A DNA stretch of 64,000 nt from Cognatundibacterium luofuense (GCF_018139685.1 NZ_JAGSPN010000015.1:1-64000); one strand, 5' to 3'. Shown: positions 16,321-24,942, numbered from the stretch's first letter. Program-made: numbers and translations. The notes: generated from the letters alone by a model not told the origin.

Positions 16321-16521
16321 ATGACAGCAATCCGCGTAAAAGCCTTAAACGATGAAGTCTGGACTGAAATGGTCAGAAAAGACGGCAAAGTCTTCATGTA
16401 CGTCTACGATGGTGCAGGCAATGTGCTGGATGTGATGGAGGAGGTCGCCAGCTCGCTGACACCCGAACAGGAAGCAGAATTTCAGAAAAGGCTGAGGGAC
16501 GATTCGGCATCCGGAACTTAG
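16321..16521 (+). CDS. Small hypothetical protein
   Basis: A 66-residue acidic, soluble protein with AGGAG six bases before ATG 16321. The pattern is KVFMYVYDGAGNVLDVMEEVASSLTPEQEAEFQKRL: a beta hairpin and then an amphipathic helix. No family recognised. It follows the ABC-F gene by 51 bases, so co-transcription is possible. A 271-bp MITE-like element begins 18 bases after its stop. Confidence 0.6.
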   Translation: MTAIRVKALNDEVWTEMVRKDGKVFMYVYDGAGNVLDVMEEVASSLTPEQEAEFQKRLRDDSASGT

Positions 16522-16539
16522 TTGGCGGTGACTGGTTTC

Positions 16540-16810
16540 TAGAACTCATTTCATCAATAGCCACGAGTGCGAACGAGAGGTGCCGGGATGCAGTGCGCGG
16601 CGCCGTTGCGCAGCACAGGCTGGTGCCTGTGCAAGCGACGCAACAAAGCAATGCACCCGACACCTCCGTTCCCGAAGGGTTTGCCTCATAGCCTACGCTG
16701 GACAGCGTTGGACGCGTTGTGAATAGCACCGCTATTCACTGCCTTGTCCGCCTTGCCAGCCCGCGCTATGAGGCAAACGCATCTCGCGGGTATTTATGAA
16801 ATGAGTTCTA
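16540..16810. mobile_element. 271-bp MITE-like element with nested hairpins
   Basis: The ends are perfect 15-bp inverted repeats, TAGAACTCATTTCAT (16540-16554) and its complement (16796-16810), continuing imperfectly to about 32 bp. Inside are three hairpins. A GGTG-CCGGG-type stem spans 16580-16665 and contains nested arms GTTGCG/CGCAAC and GCACAGGC/GCCTGTGC. A perfect 14-bp stem joins GTTTGCCTCATAGC (16679-16692) to 16765-16778. Inside that stem is a perfect 9-bp stem, GTGAATAGC/GCTATTCAC (16719-16739). No transposase frame is present. It fills most of the 395-bp gap between the small gene and leuE. No clear target duplication is visible. Confidence 0.7.
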
Positions 16811-16917
16811 AGTAAACACCGCACTGTGCCGTTTAACAGACGGTGTTATGATGAACAGGCATCATTCGCTGACTCCAATGTCAGCGTCTTTCATCTGACC
16901 TCATTATTCTATTTCCT

Positions 16918-17583
16918 ATGAACGCACTGATCCACGCCACCTTTGGCATCACTGATTTCTGGACTTTTGTTATCGGCACGATCTTTATCGTTCTGCTGCC
17001 GGGGCCGAATTCTTTGTACGTACTGAGTGTCGCAGCGCAGCGTGGGGTGCGTCAGGGCTATCGCGGTGCTTGCGGCATTTTTCTGGGGGATCTGATTCTG
17101 ATGGTGTTATCCGCTGGCGGAATGGCATCTTTGCTGAAAACCAATCCTTCGCTGTTTTATGTCGTCAAATACGTCGGTGCTGCTTATCTGGCGTGGATAG
17201 GCTTGCAAATGCTGCGCGGCTGCTGGCTGGGCTGGAAAAACCGGAATCAGGCGGTGGCAGAAGTCCAGCGTGCTATTGAACCCGGCGATCCGTTTACCAA
17301 AGCGCTGGTGATCAGCCTGATGAATCCGAAAGCCATCCTGTTTTTCATTTCCTTCTTCATCCAGTTCGTTGATCCGGCTTTTGAGCATCCTTTACTGTCG
17401 TATGGATTGCTGGCGCTGATCTGTCAGATTTGCAGTTTCACTTATCTGACTGTGATTATCTTTATCGGCGTACGTCTGGCTGAATCTTTCCGTCAACGCC
17501 GTCGTTTATCCGCAGGCGTCACAGGCGGAGTCGGTGCAATGTTCATCGGCTTCGGCGCCAAGCTGGCCAGTGCCACGCTGTGA
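16918..17583 (+). CDS. leuE: LeuE-type leucine/amino-acid exporter (LysE/RhtB family)
   Basis: A 221-residue membrane protein. Diagnostic LysE/RhtB features are the first helix IVLLPGPNSLYVLSVAAQRGVRQGYRGACGIFLGD and the second half's SLMNPKAILFFISFFIQFVDP. The overall pattern, including WTFVIGTIFIVLLPGPN, VKYVGAAYLAWIG and the C-terminal GAMFIGFGAKLA, follows E. coli LeuE closely, so it probably exports leucine and similar neutral amino acids at the inner membrane. Six helices fit the length. It is monocistronic. Its regulator is not adjacent. Confidence 0.85.
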   Translation: MNALIHATFGITDFWTFVIGTIFIVLLPGPNSLYVLSVAAQRGVRQGYRGACGIFLGDLILMVLSAGGMASLLKTNPSLFYVVKYVGAAYLAWIGLQMLRGCWLGWKNRNQAVAEVQRAIEPGDPFTKALVISLMNPKAILFFISFFIQFVDPAFEHPLLSYGLLALICQICSFTYLTVIIFIGVRLAESFRQRRRLSAGVTGGVGAMFIGFGAKLASATL

Positions 17584-17662
17584 TTGAAATGCGGTCATAG
17601 AAAGTAAGCGCTTTGTGCAACTTAAAGTTCTGTTGCACAAAGCGGCCGGTATAAGCTCAGAA

Positions 17663-18460
17663 TTACTGCGCAGTAAAGCGTTTGCTGCCAAAGGCCAGAC
17701 GCTGCAGGCTGTCTGAAGTCAGCGCCACACCCACCAGATAATCTGTACCGGCTTTCAGATTCACCGTTTGCGGAATCGTGATGCTGCCACTGGCAGGTAC
17801 GATCGCTTGCCAGATCACCGGATTGCCCGCAGTTTGTACGATTTGCGGGTTCATCACATACACCAGCGCAATCGTGCTGCCATTCACGTTACTCCACGAC
17901 AGCGTGCGACCGCTCAGACTGATCTGGAAAGTATCCGGAATCAGTTTTTCTGCAGCAAACATTTCAAAGCTGCCATTCGGTGCAATGTAATACTGGATGC
18001 ACGGACGCAGATCTCGGAATTGCTTTCCGCCTGCGTTGGTAAATGTCCCGCTGTACGACTGCGTGGCTGTCTGCCAGCTGCCTGTGTAGCTGCCGGTATT
18101 CATCACACCATCCAGACTGCCACTCCAGTTACCTGCGATACCGGCATCAGTTTTATTTCCACTGACGACACCCACGTTTTCACTCTGACAGCCGACATAA
18201 GTAAAAAACATCGCGCCGGAAAAGCTGGTGTTACTGGACGGCATATTCAGTACAAACGCACCCAGCGTCGGATCTTCAGGATTGGTTTTCGGATCTTCAG
18301 CGTAATAGCCAAGATAAATGCCCCCTGGCGCAGTTTGTGACGGCGTACCCGTACCACCGGACGAGGAACCACTGCCGCTGCCACTACCACCCGAACCGCC
18401 ACCGCAAGCGCTCAACACAGCGCAACTCAGTACTGCAGAATACAAAACACTTTTCTTCAT
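17663..18460 (-). CDS. Gly/Ser-linker lipoprotein of unknown function
   Basis: A 265-residue lipoprotein: MKKSVLYSAVLSCAVLSAC with Cys19, then a Gly/Ser-rich spacer (about 20-40) that would tether the domain away from the membrane. The mature part is rich in Ser, Thr, Gly and aromatic residues (SFSGAMFFTYVGC, GSYTGSWQTATQSYSGTFTNAGGKQF), typical of a beta-sandwich or beta-barrel surface domain, with one likely disulfide pair (Cys in YVGCQ and RPCIQ). I use ATG 18460, because the longer frame to 18496 puts a polar stretch ahead of the signal peptide. Family not recognised. It is divergent from the riboswitch-controlled receptor. Confidence 0.7.
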   Translation of the reverse strand: MKKSVLYSAVLSCAVLSACGGGSGGSGSGSGSSSGGTGTPSQTAPGGIYLGYYAEDPKTNPEDPTLGAFVLNMPSSNTSFSGAMFFTYVGCQSENVGVVSGNKTDAGIAGNWSGSLDGVMNTGSYTGSWQTATQSYSGTFTNAGGKQFRDLRPCIQYYIAPNGSFEMFAAEKLIPDTFQISLSGRTLSWSNVNGSTIALVYVMNPQIVQTAGNPVIWQAIVPASGSITIPQTVNLKAGTDYLVGVALTSDSLQRLAFGSKRFTAQ

Positions 18461-18621
18461 CAGGATCACCCCATCATTACCATTGAACAGATGCACATTT
18501 CGCAGAACGCTGCTGTGCAGATTGCCGAAAATGTAACGGTTATAGCGTAACTATGCTGTATGCATTTGTAAGCAATCGTTGCTGAATCTGGCAGAGGAAT
18601 TGGCAGGAAAGAAATGAATTT

Positions 18622-18651
18622 TTGACGGCATATGCCGAATTCATTTAGACT
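18622..18651 (+). promoter_or_regulatory. Candidate sigma-70 promoter for the riboswitch transcript
   Basis: TTGACG (18622-18627), 18-base spacer, TAGACT (18646-18651), placed just before the aptamer. The rest of the 18461-18621 spacer shows no gene. Confidence 0.5.
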
Positions 18652-18654
18652 GCG

Positions 18655-18865
18655 CGCTGTTCTGGTGCTTTGCGGCTGTTCCGGTCGTGAAGTTAAACGG
18701 GAAGCAGGGAGTTCTGTGTTGTTCAGCACAAATCCAACCTGCGCTGCCCCCGCAACGGTAAGCGTTTGAGCCGCTCAGGCTCCGTATCGTCACCCAAGTC
18801 ACTGCCTTCACCGGTGGGAAGACGACGATACTGATGCGCCAGCCCGGATACCGGCCAGAATAGCG
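18655..18865 (+). ncRNA. Cobalamin riboswitch
   Basis: Conserved aptamer blocks in order: GTTAAACGGGAAGCAGGG (18692-18709), the B12-box-like core GCTGCCCCCGCAACGGTAAG (18753-18772), AAGTCACTGCC (18795-18805), CACCGGTGGGAAGAC (18809-18823) and the closing AGCCCGGATACCGGCC (18841-18856). The order and spacing match the AdoCbl-class B12 riboswitch. It lies about 70 bases before a TonB receptor gene. The downstream hairpin potential (GGCCCTTCGGG and nearby) is the likely expression platform. High cobalamin should turn the receptor off. Confidence 0.93.
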
Positions 18866-18934
18866 GGCCTGCATGGCCCTTCGGGTTCCGGATCACGGGG
18901 ATGATCAGGGAATCGCTGCTCGTTTATATTCATC

Positions 18935-21010
18935 ATGAAATCTTATCGTCGTCTCGCATGGGCGGGGCTGGGCTTTGCCTTGCCTGCGTATGCGCAAGCC
19001 GGTGCCACTGAAGCACCGGAATCTGTTACGCCTGTGGTACAGCAGGTGATCGTGCAACAGCAAAAAAATTCCCTGCAAAAACAAAGCGTTTCCGCCAGTG
19101 CAGGCATTATCAGCGCTGCGGAGTTTGAGGCTTTGCCGGTGCAGCGTCCGGCTGAAATTCTGGAACGTGTGCCGGGGCTGATTGTTTCGCAGCACAGCGG
19201 CAGTGGTAAAGCGAATCAGTACTTTATGCGCGGTTTCAATCTGGATCACGGTACGGATTTATCTGCCAGCGTGGCCGGGTTGCCGATCAATATGCCTTCG
19301 CATGCACATGGCCAGGGCTATCTGGATCTGAATTTACTGATACCGGAACTGGTTAGTGAAGTGCAGTTCCGCAAGGGGCCGTACTACGCAGGCGACGGTG
19401 ATTTTTCACTGGTAGGGGCAAACCGGATTCAGTATGTATCGTCACTCGAAGGCCCGCTGCTGGTGGCGGAGGCAGGCAGCGGGCGCGAACGCAGGCTGAT
19501 GCACGCCAACAGTGGCGAGTTTGCAGGCGGACGCTGGATTGCCGCGCTGGAGCTGGCCAGCGCGGATGGCCCGTGGCAAGTGCCGGAAGACGCACGCAAG
19601 CTCAACAGTTTTCTGCGCTGGCGCTCTGCTGTGAGCGGAGCAGATGTCTGGCAGTGGTCAGTGCTGGCTTACCGCAATCGCTGGAATGCCACCAGTCAGG
19701 TACCAGAGCGTGCAGTGCAGTCCGGTCTGATTGATCGCTACGGCAGCTTGGATCCATCCGAAGGCGGCGATACACAGCGGATCGGGCTGCATGTACAGCG
19801 GGAACTGGTTGACGGCGAGCGGCGGGAACTGTGGCAGGCGTATCGCATGCAATACCGGCTGAATCTGTACTCGAATCCGACCTGGTATCTGAATGATCCC
19901 GAACGCGGTGATCAGATTACGCAAAGTGAGCAACGGCATATTACCGGTGGCAGCTGGCTGCGCAGTCAGCCTGTTAACAATGCCTGGCTACCGCTGACGC
20001 TGGAAACGGGATTTACGACACGCTATGACCAGATCAGTCCGCTGGCCTTATTCTCCAGCCGTGAAAGAAACCCGTTTGAAACCCGCTCACTGCATCGCGT
20101 GAACTGGTGGCAGGGTGCAGCATTTGCACAAGTGCATGCAGAGTTACATCCGCAGTGGCGGCTGAGTACAGGGCTGCGCGCAGAAAAAGTCCGGGCCGAT
20201 GTGCAGGATTTACTGAATCCGCTGAACAGCGGCCTGAAAACTGAATCGGCAATCAGCCCGAATCTGAATATCACCTATCAGCCTTCTACGGGGCTGGCGT
20301 TGTATCTGAATGCAGGGCGAGGCTTTCACAGTAACGATGCACGCGGCGCAACGCTGCAGCCTTCAGTGGAAAATGGCGCAGAACGACGCCCGACGCCGCT
20401 GATGTCGGCAGGCAAAGGCTGGGAACTGGGAATACGCAGTGCGCAATGGCTGAACGGACTGGAATCCAGTCTGGTTTTCTGGCATCTGAAAACGGATTCA
20501 GAGCTGACCTATGTGCCGGATGACGCCAGCACCGAAGCTGGTCGTCCTGCAAAGCGTTATGGCTGGGAAATGAGTCATCAGTATCAGATCAACCGTCACT
20601 GGTGGCTGGAGCTGGATGCGGCGTGGTCACATGCACGTTATACCGACGGATCATTGAATGATAACCGCGTCACCGATGCGCCGGAACGTACTGCGAGCAT
20701 GGCTTTGCGCTTTGAACAGGGGCGCTGGGAATGGGGATTGCGTGGTCGCTACATGGGCAGCCGCGCGCTGACGGAAGATAACAGCGTGCGTTCGCATGCT
20801 TCGGTATTGTGGCATGGCAGAGTGGCTTACCGTTTCAACCGGCAAATTACGCTGAGTCTGGATTGTCTGAATCTGCTGAACCGGCGCAGTCATGACATGG
20901 AATACTGGTACAGCTCGCAGTTGAAACAGGAAACCGTTGCAGTGGATGACCGGCACTGGCATCCGGCCGCGCCGCGCAGTGTACGTGCCGGTGTGCGCTG
21001 GCAGTGGTAA
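18935..21010 (+). CDS. TonB-dependent receptor, probable cobalamin/corrinoid transporter
   Basis: A 691-residue receptor with a signal peptide ending near AYAQA, a plug with FEALPVQRPAEILERVPGLIVSQHSGSGKANQYFMRGFNLDHGTDL, and a barrel ending VRAGVRWQW. The cobalamin riboswitch in its leader argues for a B12 or corrinoid substrate. The sequence is not close to classical BtuB: the plug has the distinctive GLPINMPSHAHGQGYLDLNLLIPELVSEVQFRKGPYYAGDGDF block of a separate receptor family. I therefore leave the symbol blank. No btuCDF or cobalamin biosynthesis genes are nearby. The start is ATG 18935. An ATG at 18901 is out of frame. Confidence 0.85.
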   Translation: MKSYRRLAWAGLGFALPAYAQAGATEAPESVTPVVQQVIVQQQKNSLQKQSVSASAGIISAAEFEALPVQRPAEILERVPGLIVSQHSGSGKANQYFMRGFNLDHGTDLSASVAGLPINMPSHAHGQGYLDLNLLIPELVSEVQFRKGPYYAGDGDFSLVGANRIQYVSSLEGPLLVAEAGSGRERRLMHANSGEFAGGRWIAALELASADGPWQVPEDARKLNSFLRWRSAVSGADVWQWSVLAYRNRWNATSQVPERAVQSGLIDRYGSLDPSEGGDTQRIGLHVQRELVDGERRELWQAYRMQYRLNLYSNPTWYLNDPERGDQITQSEQRHITGGSWLRSQPVNNAWLPLTLETGFTTRYDQISPLALFSSRERNPFETRSLHRVNWWQGAAFAQVHAELHPQWRLSTGLRAEKVRADVQDLLNPLNSGLKTESAISPNLNITYQPSTGLALYLNAGRGFHSNDARGATLQPSVENGAERRPTPLMSAGKGWELGIRSAQWLNGLESSLVFWHLKTDSELTYVPDDASTEAGRPAKRYGWEMSHQYQINRHWWLELDAAWSHARYTDGSLNDNRVTDAPERTASMALRFEQGRWEWGLRGRYMGSRALTEDNSVRSHASVLWHGRVAYRFNRQITLSLDCLNLLNRRSHDMEYWYSSQLKQETVAVDDRHWHPAAPRSVRAGVRWQW

Positions 21011-21078
21011 TTCTCTGAGTACGCATCATCACATCGCGGCGCTGTCCCTGCGCCGCGATGCGGTTTATTCGATACTCA

Positions 21079-21138
21079 CTTGTTGTCACTATTTGTCGTC
21101 ATTATTTTTCGCCACTATTTGTTGTCATTATTTTGTCA
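21079..21138. repeat. Short degenerate direct repeats (TTTGTyGTCAyTA)
   Basis: Three to four imperfect direct copies of TTTGTTGTCATTATTT-like units separated by 16-20 bases, in the spacer after the cobalamin receptor and before the NTF2-like gene. Could be regulator half-sites or replication slippage. The remainder of the 21011-21298 spacer shows no supported gene. Confidence 0.4.
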
Positions 21139-21298
21139 ATTGTTTGCGCTACAGTCGGAGCGAAGCTTTACAACACAGCTTTGTGGACTGCATGATTGAT
21201 CCGGATGAGCCTGAGCATTTTGTACGGGAACCGGAATCTCAGCGGCAGTTTGAAAAAAATACGATTCAGAATACATCTTCACCAGTGAGGGAAGTGAC

Positions 21299-21685
21299 AT
21301 GGAGCACGCGGAGAAAGTCGCGCTGATACAGCGCTATCTGGATGAATATCAGGCGTTTCATCTTGTTGGCATGCTGGATTGTTTGCATGAACAGGTGCAT
21401 TTTCAGTACATCGCCAATGGTAGTGTACAGGTCAGTACGGAAGGAAAGGATGCGTTCCGGCAACTGGCAGAAGGATCTGCCGGATTGTTTTCAGCGCGGC
21501 AGCAAACGATAACGGATTTACGTGAAGAGGGCGATGTCATGCATGCTGATATTGCGTTTCGCGGGACGCTGGCGCAGGCCACGCCGGATGGATTGCAGGC
21601 CGGAACTGAAATTCAATTGCAAGGAAGATCTGAGTTTCGTTTTCAGGATGGGTGTATTCTGTCGGTTTCGGAAATCATAGGATAA
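21299..21685 (+). CDS. SnoaL/NTF2-like fold protein
   Basis: A 128-residue cone-shaped alpha+beta protein of the SnoaL-like/nuclear transport factor 2 type: an N-terminal helix (KVALIQRYLDEYQAFHLVGMLDCLHEQVHFQY), a helix with GKDAFRQLAEGSAGLF, and then long antiparallel strands ending EIQLQGRSEFRFQDGCILSVSEIIG. Such proteins are often small-molecule binders or isomerases, and the substrate cannot be read here. GAGGGAAG lies five bases before the start. The DUF924 gene begins three bases after its stop, so the two form an operon. Confidence 0.8.
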   Translation: MEHAEKVALIQRYLDEYQAFHLVGMLDCLHEQVHFQYIANGSVQVSTEGKDAFRQLAEGSAGLFSARQQTITDLREEGDVMHADIAFRGTLAQATPDGLQAGTEIQLQGRSEFRFQDGCILSVSEIIG

Positions 21686-21688
21686 ATC

Positions 21689-22225
21689 GTGTATCAGGAC
21701 ATTTTGCAATTCTGGTTTGAAGAGATTTCTCCGGCGCAGTGGTGGAAAGTCGATGCTGCATTTGATCAGCAGATACGTGATCGTTTCGGTGATGTACTGA
21801 AACAGGCGGCAGAAGGTGGTTTGTCGGAATGGCGCAAAGGCATTGCCGGACGGCTGGCGGAAATTATCGTACTGGATCAGTTTTCACGGAATTGCTATCG
21901 CGCTACGCCGCAGGCATTTAGCCAGGATGGGATGGCACTGGTACTGGCGCAGGAAGCAATCCGTGCCGGTGCGCTGACCGCACTGGATCCGGTGCAGCGT
22001 TCATTTTTGCTGTTGCCTTTCATGCACAGTGAATCCGCTCGTATTCACGTTGAAGCGGAGCGTTTATACCGCGAACATGCACCGCTGGAAAATTATCAGT
22101 TTGAACTGAAACACAAAGCGATTATTGACCGTTTCGGACGTTATCCGCACCGCAATGCCATACTCGGACGGGAATCCAGTGCCGATGAACTGGCTTTCCT
22201 GCAGTTACCGGGCTCTTCATTCTGA
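21689..22225 (+). CDS. DUF924 family protein
   Basis: A 178-residue soluble protein matching DUF924: the opening DILQFWFEEISPAQWWKVDAAFDQQIRDRFG, the central AEIIVLDQFSRNCYRATPQAFSQDGMALVLAQ and FLLLPFMHSESARIHVEAERLY are the family signature. An all-helical fold is expected and function is unknown. It starts at GTG 21689 with AGGA nearby, three bases after the stop of the NTF2-like gene, so translation is probably coupled. Length is typical. Confidence 0.88.
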   Translation: MYQDILQFWFEEISPAQWWKVDAAFDQQIRDRFGDVLKQAAEGGLSEWRKGIAGRLAEIIVLDQFSRNCYRATPQAFSQDGMALVLAQEAIRAGALTALDPVQRSFLLLPFMHSESARIHVEAERLYREHAPLENYQFELKHKAIIDRFGRYPHRNAILGRESSADELAFLQLPGSSF

Positions 22226-22270
22226 CGCTGGTAAGTTTTCTGCTGCGCTGCTGAACGCAGCGCTCCGTAT

Positions 22271-23893
22271 TCAGGTTTGAATATGGCAGGGCAGGTTCAG
22301 CGTAAACACCGTGCATCTGGGTTCGCTTTGTACCCGGATTTTTCCTTGCAAAATCTGCGTCACGTTGTTGTACACGATATGCAATCCCAGTCCTGAGCCG
22401 CCGTGTCCGAGTTTGGTGGTAAAGAAGGGTTCAAAGATTCTGTGCATGTTTTCTTCCGGAATACCGCGTCCGTTATCCGTCACGCTAATCTGCACTTCCT
22501 GATCGCTGACCAGTTTAGCGGCGACCGTGACTTGCCCCTGTGGCAGATCGCACAAACCATGTATCACTGCATTGTTCACCAGATTAGTGATGACCTGTGT
22601 CAGCGGTCCCGGATAGCTTTGCATATGAATATTGTCCGGAATACTTTGTTCAAAAGTGACCGGCAGTTTCTTAAACGCAGGACGCAGCGTCAGTAAAGTT
22701 TCGCGTATCACTTCACTGAGCCTGAATTCACGCAATTGCGAGCTGGAACAATCCACGGCGACCTGCTTAAAGCTGGCAACCAGATCACCGGCCCGAATCA
22801 GATTACGCTGTAAAATATCTGCACCGGTTGCGACTTCTTCCAGATACGCATTCAGTTGTGCGCGCCGCAGATGCCCGTCCTGCACCTGGCCGATGAACTG
22901 GCGTGTCAGGTCAGTAATGGTGCTGGCGGCGATGACGCTGTTGCCAATCGGTGTATTCAGTTCATGTGAAACACCGGCGACTAATGACCCCAGTGCCGCC
23001 ATTTTTTCGCTTTCCACCAGTTCGGTCTGCGTATGCTTCAGCGTATCAATCACTTCCGCCATTTCCTGATTGGCTTTTTCCAGTGCCTGACTGCGTAAAT
23101 TCAGCCGGTTACGCATCAGATTGATGACTGCCAGCAGACTCGTGTTATCGCCCGGATGCAGCTGAATATCGTAATGAAATTCGCCTTGCGCGATACGGGC
23201 CGCGACTTCCTGCGCATAGGCTGGCTCGCCGCCGAGTTGTCGCAATAAAGAGCGGGTCATGATGACTGTCAGTACCAGACCCGCCGCCAGCGAAGCCAGC
23301 GTCAGCGAAAAAGTCCAGCCGCGGACATGAAGGTAAGTATTGCTGACAGCGGCGCTTTCCTGCAATACCCGTTGCCGTTGATGGTGTTTAAGACTGTTCA
23401 GCAGCGTGAAGTATTGTTGCTGATACGGATGCAGTTCCACCAGTAATAAATTCCGGGCTTCACCCATTCGGTTTTGCCGCACCAGCGCCACAAAGTCATC
23501 CTGATTGACGCGGTAAGCTGAGTCAATGATATCGAGTTTTTTCAGCAGACCTGCATCGTCTGCATTGTTGAATAACTGATGCAATTGATTCAGGTTGTCC
23601 AGCAACTGAAGATTGGTGCCGGTGATATTGTCGATTTCTTTCCGGATTTCGCTCTCATCGCGCAGGAACAGTGTATTGCGCATGCTGAGGGCAATGCTGT
23701 TTAAGTGATTGCTGGTGTCATCAAGTACGACATTTTTCGGATATTCCTGAAAAATCAGCCTGTCCGAGCTTGCACGGAATTCCAGAAAGCCGAGGGCGCT
23801 GACAGCAACCACCGCCGCCAGTAAACCGACCAGCGTGCCAAAGCATAAGCCCAGTCGCAGACGAAGGCTGAGGCTGGAATACTTAAGCAGCAT
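22271..23893 (-). CDS. Membrane sensor histidine kinase
   Basis: A 540-residue kinase. Transmembrane helix 1 is at about 12-36, a four-helix-bundle-like periplasmic sensor at 40-190, and helix 2 at about 193-212. A HAMP-like linker follows (to about 265), then a coiled coil. The H-box is LVAGVSHELNTPIGN with His310. The ATPase domain has the N-box LVNNAVIHG, G1 DNGRGIPE, F-box IFEPFFTTK and G2 GGSGLGLHIV. The H-box type (SHELNTPI) belongs to large multi-input kinases. No response regulator is adjacent. A periplasmic binding protein gene lies 53 bases upstream on the same strand, so the kinase probably senses a ligand-loaded binding protein, as TorS does with TorT. Confidence 0.88.
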   Translation of the reverse strand: MLLKYSSLSLRLRLGLCFGTLVGLLAAVVAVSALGFLEFRASSDRLIFQEYPKNVVLDDTSNHLNSIALSMRNTLFLRDESEIRKEIDNITGTNLQLLDNLNQLHQLFNNADDAGLLKKLDIIDSAYRVNQDDFVALVRQNRMGEARNLLLVELHPYQQQYFTLLNSLKHHQRQRVLQESAAVSNTYLHVRGWTFSLTLASLAAGLVLTVIMTRSLLRQLGGEPAYAQEVAARIAQGEFHYDIQLHPGDNTSLLAVINLMRNRLNLRSQALEKANQEMAEVIDTLKHTQTELVESEKMAALGSLVAGVSHELNTPIGNSVIAASTITDLTRQFIGQVQDGHLRRAQLNAYLEEVATGADILQRNLIRAGDLVASFKQVAVDCSSSQLREFRLSEVIRETLLTLRPAFKKLPVTFEQSIPDNIHMQSYPGPLTQVITNLVNNAVIHGLCDLPQGQVTVAAKLVSDQEVQISVTDNGRGIPEENMHRIFEPFFTTKLGHGGSGLGLHIVYNNVTQILQGKIRVQSEPRCTVFTLNLPCHIQT

Positions 23894-23946
23894 ATGTATA
23901 TTGAGAAAAAATTGATTCGGAAAATGTCATCGCCGTTGGTTAAGCA

Positions 23947-24942
23947 TTATTTCAACGGAGCTGACTTTTCTGCGCCGAACACGGTTTTTTCCGCGACAGG
24001 TAACCATTCCGCGACATTTTTACTGGTAGCGTTCAGTACCGGTACCAGCACTTGCTTCGGTTGCTTTTTACCCTGAATGGCACCGAACAGAATTTCGGCA
24101 GACTGTGTTCCCATCAACAGTGGTTGCTGCATGCCGACAGCCACCAGATTGCCACTCTTGAGATGATCGACAAATTCCGGGATGCCATCATAAGAGCCGA
24201 CGATCACTTCTTTCAGTTTGCGTAATTCTTTCAGTGCAGTCAGCGCCCCCAGTGTCGGTTTATCGACTTCCACGAAAATAGCGGCTACTTTCGGATGTTC
24301 CCGCAAAATATCTTTGACGAACTGATAGGTTTCTTCTTTGGTATAACTTTGCATCTGACGCAGCGCCACCATGTTGGTATAGCCTGCTTCTTTCATAGCG
24401 TCGAGAAAACCATTGGTGCGGTCTTGTCCGTTTTTACGGGTCAGGGCAATCGTGCACAGGGCAAAAGCAGGGTTTTTCAGTCGCCGCTCTTTTAAGGCTG
24501 CTGCAACTTCCTGCCCCACACCATAGGCGCCACGGTAATTATCTGATTTCACGTACGAAACGAATTCGCCACCGTTACTGCCAATATCGGCAATGACCAC
24601 CGGAATCCGCGCACGGCTGGTCAGTTCCAGTACGGCTTGCGCCGATTTACTGTCTGTCGGGGATAAAACGATACCGGCGGCTTGCTCGCGGATCGCCTGT
24701 TCGATATTACTGAGCTGCTGCGCATCGCTGTTCTTGCTGTCCAGCACTTTGAGCTGATATCCGTTTTGTGTGGCGATAGTACCGATGCCAAGGCCCAGTG
24801 TGCGCCAGAATGGCAGATCCAGTCCGGGGGTAATGTAGTAAATGGATTTGGTACTGCTTATTGCAGTCAGCGGCGTGGCAATCAGTAACAGCGACGCCAG
24901 TAAACGGCGGCGGATAGTATTCAGCGCGGCATGGTGGTTCAC
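23947..24942 (-). CDS. Periplasmic sugar-type binding protein, probable sensor partner
   Basis: A 331-residue type I periplasmic binding protein (ribose/LacI-like). It has a signal peptide (LLASLLLIATPLTAISS) and then the two-lobe pattern: YYITPGLDLPFWRTLGLGIGTIATQNGYQLKVLDS, QLSNIEQAIREQAAGIVLSPTDS, PVVIADIGSNGGEFVSYVKSDN, and ALTALKELRKLKEVIVGSYDGIPEFVDHL. No permease or ATPase gene is present, but a histidine kinase follows directly in the operon. This favours a ligand-sensing role like TorT or LuxP over transport. The ligand is unknown; the TorT/LuxP-like half suggests a sugar, TMAO-like osmolyte or furanosyl signal. Confidence 0.85.
   Translation of the reverse strand: MNHHAALNTIRRRLLASLLLIATPLTAISSTKSIYYITPGLDLPFWRTLGLGIGTIATQNGYQLKVLDSKNSDAQQLSNIEQAIREQAAGIVLSPTDSKSAQAVLELTSRARIPVVIADIGSNGGEFVSYVKSDNYRGAYGVGQEVAAALKERRLKNPAFALCTIALTRKNGQDRTNGFLDAMKEAGYTNMVALRQMQSYTKEETYQFVKDILREHPKVAAIFVEVDKPTLGALTALKELRKLKEVIVGSYDGIPEFVDHLKSGNLVAVGMQQPLLMGTQSAEILFGAIQGKKQPKQVLVPVLNATSKNVAEWLPVAEKTVFGAEKSAPLK

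Noticed and set aside
16540-16810. Reading the hairpin element as a CRISPR array or a structured RNA gene
   Set aside because: No direct repeats or spacers are present, and the perfect terminal inverted repeats fit a transposon-type element better.
21191-21326. Short frame MIDPDEPEHFVREPESQ... before the NTF2-like gene
   Set aside because: The reading looks somewhat protein-like but has no ribosome site and overlaps the better-supported start at 21299.
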